DNA of 11,334 nucleotides, taken from JALWSI01 sp964569095 [NCBI: uncultured Aquificales bacterium] (GTDB taxonomy: Bacteria > Thermosulfidibacterota > Thermosulfidibacteria > Thermosulfidibacterales). The position numbers and the translations under genes are program-made. Under the pieces are notes generated by a model. The model saw only the letters and a program-made list of their open reading frames with translations. It was not told where the DNA came from and searched no databases. Positions 8,445-11,334 of the stretch are shown here, in pieces; the first letter of the stretch is position 1, and each line of letters begins with the position of its first letter. The stretch lies in NCBI GenBank assembly GCA_964569095.1, contig CAZMTB010000218.1, positions 1-11,334 on the forward strand. The letters are read 5' to 3'.

Positions 8445-9238
8445 CCTGGGTGGGGCTGCTGTTCTCCTGCATAGCCCTGGGGGTGCTGCAGGGTCTCACG
8501 GAGTTCTTGCCCGTTAGCAGCTCTGGGCATCTGGTGATGCTTCAGGGTCTTTTGGGGTTCAAGGAGAACCCCGTTGCCTTCGATCTTTTGCTTCATCTCG
8601 CCACCCTGGGGGCGGTCTTTCTCTACTTTAGGAGGGACCTGGGGCGGCTCGCCGCCTCTCTCTTTCCTCCTTACACGAGGGGAGCAGAAGAGAGGAGAAT
8701 GGTCCTTTGGATCCTGGCTGCAACGGTGGTCACTGCTGCCATAGGTTTGGGGTTGAAGCATCAGGTGGAGGTTCTCTTCTCTACTCCCAGGTGGGTATCA
8801 GGGGCTCTTCTCTACACAGGTCTATTGCTATTCCTGGGGGACTGGGTGGAGAGCGGCGATGTACGCTCTGAGGAGGTTGGTCTTCGGCGGAGCCTAGTAA
8901 TCGGGTTCTTCCAGGGGGTTGCGGTCTTTCCAGGTGTCTCACGCTCTGGGTCCACGGTGGTGGCCGCCATTCTGACGGGGATGGAGCGCGACGAGGCGGG
9001 TAGGTTCTCCTTCTTGCTCGCGGTTCCTGCGATTCTTGGGGCGGCGGTTCTCGAGGCTCCCCATATTTCCCGCATCCCCTCCAAGCTCTATCTGCCCTAT
9101 CTGGCGGGAATGGTTGCGGCCTTCGTGGTGGGCTATGCGGCTATATCCTTGTTCTTGAAAGCCATACGCGCGCGCTCGCTAAAGTGGTTTGCCATTTACT
9201 GCTGGGGAGTGGCCTTGGCGGGATTTCTCCTTTTCTGA
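8441..9238 (+). CDS. uppP: Undecaprenyl-diphosphatase (UppP/BacA family)
   Basis: This inner-membrane phosphatase converts undecaprenyl diphosphate to the monophosphate carrier used for peptidoglycan and other glycans, and the family is linked to bacitracin tolerance. The 265 residues are highly hydrophobic with about seven to eight membrane segments. Both active-site motifs are present: QGLTE with Glu21 and His30 (17-30), and PGVSRSGST (164-172) with catalytic Arg168. The proposed TTG at 8441 overlaps the preceding stop as TTGA and gives the same residue numbering as E. coli UppP for Glu21 and His30. A GTG at 8450 is an alternative start. I see no clear Shine-Dalgarno, which fits coupling to the gamma-subunit gene. 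It is the last + strand gene of the cluster. Confidence 0.95.
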   Translation: MTWVGLLFSCIALGVLQGLTEFLPVSSSGHLVMLQGLLGFKENPVAFDLLLHLATLGAVFLYFRRDLGRLAASLFPPYTRGAEERRMVLWILAATVVTAAIGLGLKHQVEVLFSTPRWVSGALLYTGLLLFLGDWVESGDVRSEEVGLRRSLVIGFFQGVAVFPGVSRSGSTVVAAILTGMERDEAGRFSFLLAVPAILGAAVLEAPHISRIPSKLYLPYLAGMVAAFVVGYAAISLFLKAIRARSLKWFAIYCWGVALAGFLLF

Positions 9239-9271
9239 GAGTGGGTACTCCTCTCGTCTCCCTTTCTTATC
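9239..9271. other. Short convergent gap between uppP and the TVP38-family gene
   Basis: Only 33 nt separate the two convergent stops. A weak imperfect stem can be drawn: GAGAGT against ACTCCTCTC with one bulge, at about 9237-9255. It is followed by a pyrimidine-rich stretch. It could act as a weak terminator for the + strand unit, but it lacks a proper T run, so I do not call one. Confidence 0.25.
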
Positions 9272-9973
9272 TCAAGCAGATGAGAACCTTCTCTTTAGCC
9301 AGGGAGATACCAGCACCGTTAGTGCTATTGGTAGCATCACCAGTATGGGGAGCAGCTTGAAGGCTCTTTCTACCTTCATCAATCCCATCCTGTAGCCAAC
9401 GTACGAATAGAACAGGGTGGTTGGGAATATGCCCACCGCCGTGGTCCAGAGGAAGGTCCAGGGCGAGATGGAGGTTAGGGCAAGCAAGGGATTGAGAAGG
9501 AAGTATGGGAAGGCGCTGGTGAGTCTCAGGGTGAGAATATATCTAACGCCGTGGCGTTTCAGCCTTGACCTCACCCCTTCCCACTTGCCTTCTAAGTACC
9601 TAGCGGCGAGGTTCCTGAAGAGGTAGCGCACCGTAAAGAAGGAGAGGAGTGCTCCCAGGGTGGACGAGAGTGCGGCGAGAAGGGTTCCCTCCCAGAAACC
9701 GAAGAGCCCGCCTCCCACCATGGTGAGAAACAGGGTGGTTCCCGGCAGGCAGAGCACTGCCGCCAGGATGTAGATTGTGGAGTATAGAATCATGGATTCC
9801 CAGGGATGTGTGCGTATGAAGAGATGGATCTGGATGCTGTGGGTACGCACCTCTTGATAGCTGAGGTACCGGTCTCCCCCCAACAGGTAAAATGCGCCGA
9901 TGGCCAAAACCAGGAGGATTAGGAGAACGATCTTTCTGATAGAGACCTCCGAGTAGATGCGCCTCTCCGTCAC
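9272..9973 (-). CDS. TVP38/TMEM64 (DedA-related, SNARE-associated) membrane protein
   Basis: This is an integral inner-membrane protein of the TVP38/TMEM64 (PF09335) group. Members are implicated in lipid or carrier transport across membranes and in envelope homeostasis, but the exact role here is unknown. The 233 residues contain a first membrane segment at about 14-33. The family core is visible as CLPGTTLFLTMVGGGLFGF (75-93) and RLTSAFPYFLLNPLLAL (150-166), and a last segment lies at about 207-224. I place the start at the GTG at 9973-9971 because a GGAGG at 9986-9982 then has 8-nt spacing. A GTG at 9982 would overlap that GGAGG. The gene is convergent with uppP. Related DedA-superfamily proteins include undecaprenyl-phosphate flippases, so proximity to uppP is suggestive but not proof. 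Confidence 0.88.
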   Translation of the reverse strand: MTERRIYSEVSIRKIVLLILLVLAIGAFYLLGGDRYLSYQEVRTHSIQIHLFIRTHPWESMILYSTIYILAAVLCLPGTTLFLTMVGGGLFGFWEGTLLAALSSTLGALLSFFTVRYLFRNLAARYLEGKWEGVRSRLKRHGVRYILTLRLTSAFPYFLLNPLLALTSISPWTFLWTTAVGIFPTTLFYSYVGYRMGLMKVERAFKLLPILVMLPIALTVLVSPWLKRRFSSA

Positions 9974-9981
9974 CTGTGGCA

Positions 9982-9986
9982 CCTCC
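9982..9986 (-). promoter_or_regulatory. Shine-Dalgarno deciding the TVP38-family gene start
   Basis: The - strand reads GGAGG here, followed 8 nt later by the GTG at 9973. This spacing is good and supports the shorter start. The GTG at 9982 shares its first base with this motif, so it is unlikely to be used. Confidence 0.55.
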
Positions 9987-10079
9987 GAGGTGGGAGGGTT
10001 ATTGCCATTGGCATCAGGCCTTCTCTTGCTCTGGACACAGCACCCCCTCGTCTCAATCGAATGATGCTGCTATCTAACC

Positions 10080-10095
10080 GAGACCGACCGGTTTC
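10080..10095. repeat. Near-perfect 7-bp inverted repeat upstream of the TVP38-family gene
   Basis: GAGACCG (10080-10086) and CGGTTTC (10089-10095) pair with a 2-nt centre and one G-T mismatch. The repeat lies between the weak -35 and -10 sequences proposed for the TVP38-family gene. That would suit an operator, but the promoter itself is speculative. Confidence 0.3.
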
Positions 10096-10142
10096 ACAAA
10101 TCCCTTCCCCAACGGGACAATGCGAGTCTCGTTCACCAAGGC

Positions 10143-10167
10143 ATTTTGATTATCTCATAATCAAAAT
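10143..10167. repeat. Perfect 11-bp AT-rich inverted repeat (possible operator)
   Basis: ATTTTGATTAT (10143-10153) and ATAATCAAAAT (10157-10167) are exact reverse complements around a CTC centre. Flanking GC (10141-10142) and GC (10170-10171) extend the symmetry with a 2-nt offset. A TTTTTT run at 10174-10179 follows. The stem is too AT-rich for a convincing terminator. It sits about 170 nt from the TVP38-family start and about 210 nt from groES, a place suited to a dimeric regulator. I do not recognise it as a Fur, FNR or PerR site. Confidence 0.6.
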
Positions 10168-10280
10168 ATGCTATTTTTTGCTATATTTACGCTAATATCA
10201 AGGCCAAATGAGTGGTAAGTGGTTGTTAATCTTGACTGTCTCGCGGAGAAAAATTTTTAAAGAAAATGGGGTCACCCCTC

Positions 10281-10308
10281 TTGCAAAGCGGGCGCGGTGT
10301 GCTTAAAT
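10281..10308 (+). promoter_or_regulatory. Candidate sigma-70-type promoter for groES-groEL
   Basis: TTGCAA (10281-10286) and TTAAAT (10303-10308) are separated by 16 nt. Each matches the consensus at four of six positions. Transcription would begin near 10315, putting the CIRCE element at the start of the leader, its usual place. A second, weaker option lies upstream: TTGACT at 10232-10237 with TTTTAA 17 nt later. Confidence 0.4.
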
Positions 10309-10321
10309 TTGGAGATCGAAA

Positions 10322-10348
10322 TTGGCACTTGACAGGTGAGAGTGCTAA
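10322..10348 (+). promoter_or_regulatory. CIRCE operator (HrcA binding site) of groESL
   Basis: The left arm TTGGCACTT (10322-10330), a 9-nt spacer, and the right arm GAGTGCTAA (10340-10348) match the consensus TTAGCACTC-N9-GAGTGCTAA. The right arm is perfect and the left has two substitutions. CIRCE is bound by the heat-shock repressor HrcA, so groESL is predicted to be repressed by HrcA and released on protein-folding stress. It lies 26 nt before the groES start. Confidence 0.93.
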
Positions 10349-10356
10349 TAAATCTC

Positions 10357-10366
10357 AGGAGGAGGG
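10357..10366 (+). promoter_or_regulatory. Strong groES Shine-Dalgarno
   Basis: AGGAGGAGGG lies 8 nt before the groES ATG at 10375. It is the strongest ribosome binding site in the window, consistent with high expression of a chaperonin. Confidence 0.7.
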
Positions 10367-10374
10367 ATTAGGGT

Positions 10375-10668
10375 ATGAAGGTTAGACCACTTCACGATCG
10401 CGTTCTCGTGAAGCCCTACGAGGATGAGGAAGAGAAGACCAGTGGAGGGATAATCATACCCGACACGGCGAAGGAGAAGCCCCAGAGGGGCAAGGTAGAG
10501 GCAGTTGGAGAGGGTCGTATTCTGGAAAGCGGTGAGAAGGTGCCCATGTGCGTTAAGGTGGGCGACGAGGTGATCTACGGTAAGTACGCGGGTACCGAGA
10601 TCAAGATCGATGGCGAGAAGTACCTCGTGATGCGCGAGGACGACATCTACGCCATCGTGGAAAAATAA
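10375..10668 (+). CDS. groES: Co-chaperonin GroES (Cpn10)
   Basis: GroES is the heptameric lid that caps GroEL and encloses unfolded protein for ATP-driven folding. The 97 residues are the standard length. The opening [13 protein letters not shown] is characteristic. The mobile loop at about 17-35 carries the GroEL-binding hydrophobic triplet in GGIIIPD. The C-terminal strand [11 protein letters not shown] is typical. The ATG at 10375 has a strong ribosome binding site. The groEL gene follows after 30 nt, and expression is probably set by the CIRCE operator upstream. Confidence 0.98.
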   Translation: MKVRPLHDRVLVKPYEDEEEKTSGGIIIPDTAKEKPQRGKVEAVGEGRILESGEKVPMCVKVGDEVIYGKYAGTEIKIDGEKYLVMREDDIYAIVEK

Positions 10669-10698
10669 ATTTGAAGTGAGAGAGAAGGAGAGAGAGCC

Positions 10699-11334
10699 AT
10701 GCCAGGAAAGGATCTGAAGTTCAGCGAAGAGATCAGGGCCAAGATGTGCTCTGGCGTAGAGATGCTCGCCAAGGCCGTTAAGGCGACTCTTGGACCCCGT
10801 GGTCGTAATGTGGTCATCGAGAAGAAGTTCGGTGCTCCTCTCATCACCAAAGACGGCGTTACCGTTGCCAAGGAGATAGAGCTGGAGGAGAAGTTTGAGA
10901 ACCTCGGTGCACAGCTGGTTAGAGAGGTTGCCAGCAAGACTTCCGACGTGGCCGGAGACGGAACCACCACAGCCACTGTGCTGGCCGAGGCCATATTCAA
11001 GGGCGGTCTCAAAAACATAACCGCCGGCGCCAACCCCATGAGCGTGAAGAGGGGCATAGACAAGGGCGTTGAGGCCATAGTGGAGGAGCTCCGCAAGATG
11101 AGCCGCGAGGTGCAGGAGAAGAAGGAGGTTGCACAGGTTGCGGCCATCTCTGCCAATAACGACAAAGAGATAGGCGAGCTTATCGCCGATGCCATGGAGA
11201 AGGTTGGCAAAGACGGTGTGATCACCGTGGAGGAGGCCAAGGGTCTGGAGACCACCCTTGAGGTGGTTGAGGGTATGCAGTTCGACAGGGGATACCTCTC
11301 TCCCTATTTCGTCACCGATCCCGAGAAGATGGAG
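10699..11334 (+). CDS. groEL: Chaperonin GroEL (Cpn60), N-terminal part, truncated by the window edge
   Basis: GroEL is the double-ring ATP-dependent chaperonin that works with GroES. The frame is open from the ATG at 10699 to the last base, giving 212 of an expected 540 or so residues. AAGGAG at 10685-10690 lies 8 nt before the start. The visible part covers the equatorial ATP-binding segment, with LGPRGRNVV (31-39), Asp52 in TKDGVT and GDGTT (86-90), where Asp87 has the same number as in E. coli. The intermediate domain and the beginning of the apical domain follow. The segment near 176-210 ([16 protein letters not shown]) is close to deltaproteobacterial GroELs and unlike Synergistota ones as I remember them. 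No frameshift is seen. Confidence 0.98.
   Translation, partial: MPGKDLKFSEEIRAKMCSGVEMLAKAVKATLGPRGRNVVIEKKFGAPLITKDGVTVAKEIELEEKFENLGAQLVREVASKTSDVAGDGTTTATVLAEAIFKGGLKNITAGANPMSVKRGIDKGVEAIVEELRKMSREVQEKKEVAQVAAISANNDKEIGELIADAMEKVGKDGVITVEEAKGLETTLEVVEGMQFDRGYLSPYFVTDPEKME

Larger units (their letters stand above)
9974..10374. other. Intergenic region between the TVP38-family gene and groES
   Basis: This divergent spacer has no open reading frame that I can support. About 9974-10140 is of ordinary composition and carries an inverted repeat at 10080-10095. A weak - strand promoter could be drawn for the TVP38-family gene, with TTGTGA (10099-10094), a 17-nt spacer and TAGATA (10076-10071). 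About 10143-10260 is strongly AT-rich and carries a perfect inverted repeat, GCTA-spaced A/T tracts and an AAAAATTTTT palindrome. The last 100 nt hold the groE promoter candidate, the CIRCE operator and the groES ribosome binding site. I see no tRNA or recognisable structured RNA in it. Confidence 0.6.

Noticed and set aside
9417-9626. Small + strand frame inside the TVP38-family gene
   Set aside because: It is antisense to a conserved membrane-protein core and has no support of its own.
10143-10179. AT-rich hairpin plus T6 as an intrinsic terminator
   Set aside because: The stem has only one G-C pair per five or more A-T pairs, the T run starts 6 nt after it, and no + strand gene ends nearby.
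10268-10278. GGGGT-C-ACCCC palindrome
   Set aside because: It is short with a 1-nt centre, and no family site matches it. It may be chance.
10329-10357. A TTGACA sequence (10329-10334) inside CIRCE as a promoter -35
   Set aside because: No reasonable -10 lies 15-19 nt downstream; the TAATAA at 10346 is only 11 nt away.
10647-11255. Long open frame on the - strand opposite groEL
   Set aside because: It lies wholly antisense to the clear groEL gene, has Ser/Leu-rich low-complexity sequence and resembles nothing known.

Overview
The window looks like chromosomal DNA of an anaerobic, diderm bacterium, probably a thermophile. A Desulfobacterota (deltaproteobacterial) or similar lineage is my best guess, held with low confidence. 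The clues are a fused chorismate mutase-prephenate dehydratase, a ferredoxin-type 2-oxoacid oxidoreductase, a CtpA plus YibQ-like deacetylase pair, a GroEL N-terminus resembling deltaproteobacterial ones, HrcA/CIRCE-type groE control, and heavy use of AGG (Arg) and ATA (Ile) codons. There are no mobile elements, CRISPR arrays, tRNAs or rRNAs that I can see.

Bases 2-9238 hold ten genes on the + strand with no gap larger than 24 nt and several overlaps, so they read as one long transcription unit. The order is gap (5' truncated), pgk, tpiA, secG, pheA, ctpA-type protease, divergent polysaccharide deacetylase, 2-oxoacid:acceptor oxidoreductase beta and gamma subunits, and uppP. The first three genes are the triose part of glycolysis/gluconeogenesis. 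secG is the small translocon subunit. pheA is the phenylalanine branch enzyme with an ACT sensor domain. The protease and deacetylase act outside the inner membrane, probably on or near peptidoglycan. UppP recycles the undecaprenyl carrier for wall synthesis. The oxidoreductase beta and gamma subunits lack their alpha and ferredoxin subunits here.

Bases 9272-9973 hold a TVP38/DedA-type membrane protein on the - strand, convergent with uppP. A 401-nt intergenic region (9974-10374) follows. It contains a perfect 11-bp AT-rich inverted repeat, spaced GCTA elements next to A/T tracts, a candidate promoter and a CIRCE operator. Then come groES and the first 212 codons of groEL, which runs off the window.

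I found no convincing undescribed system. The points most worth a second look are the orphan beta/gamma oxidoreductase pair inside a cell-envelope cluster, the AT-rich inverted repeat between the TVP38-family gene and groES, the long Lys/Pro-rich tail on SecG, and the wobble-compatible CIRCE element.
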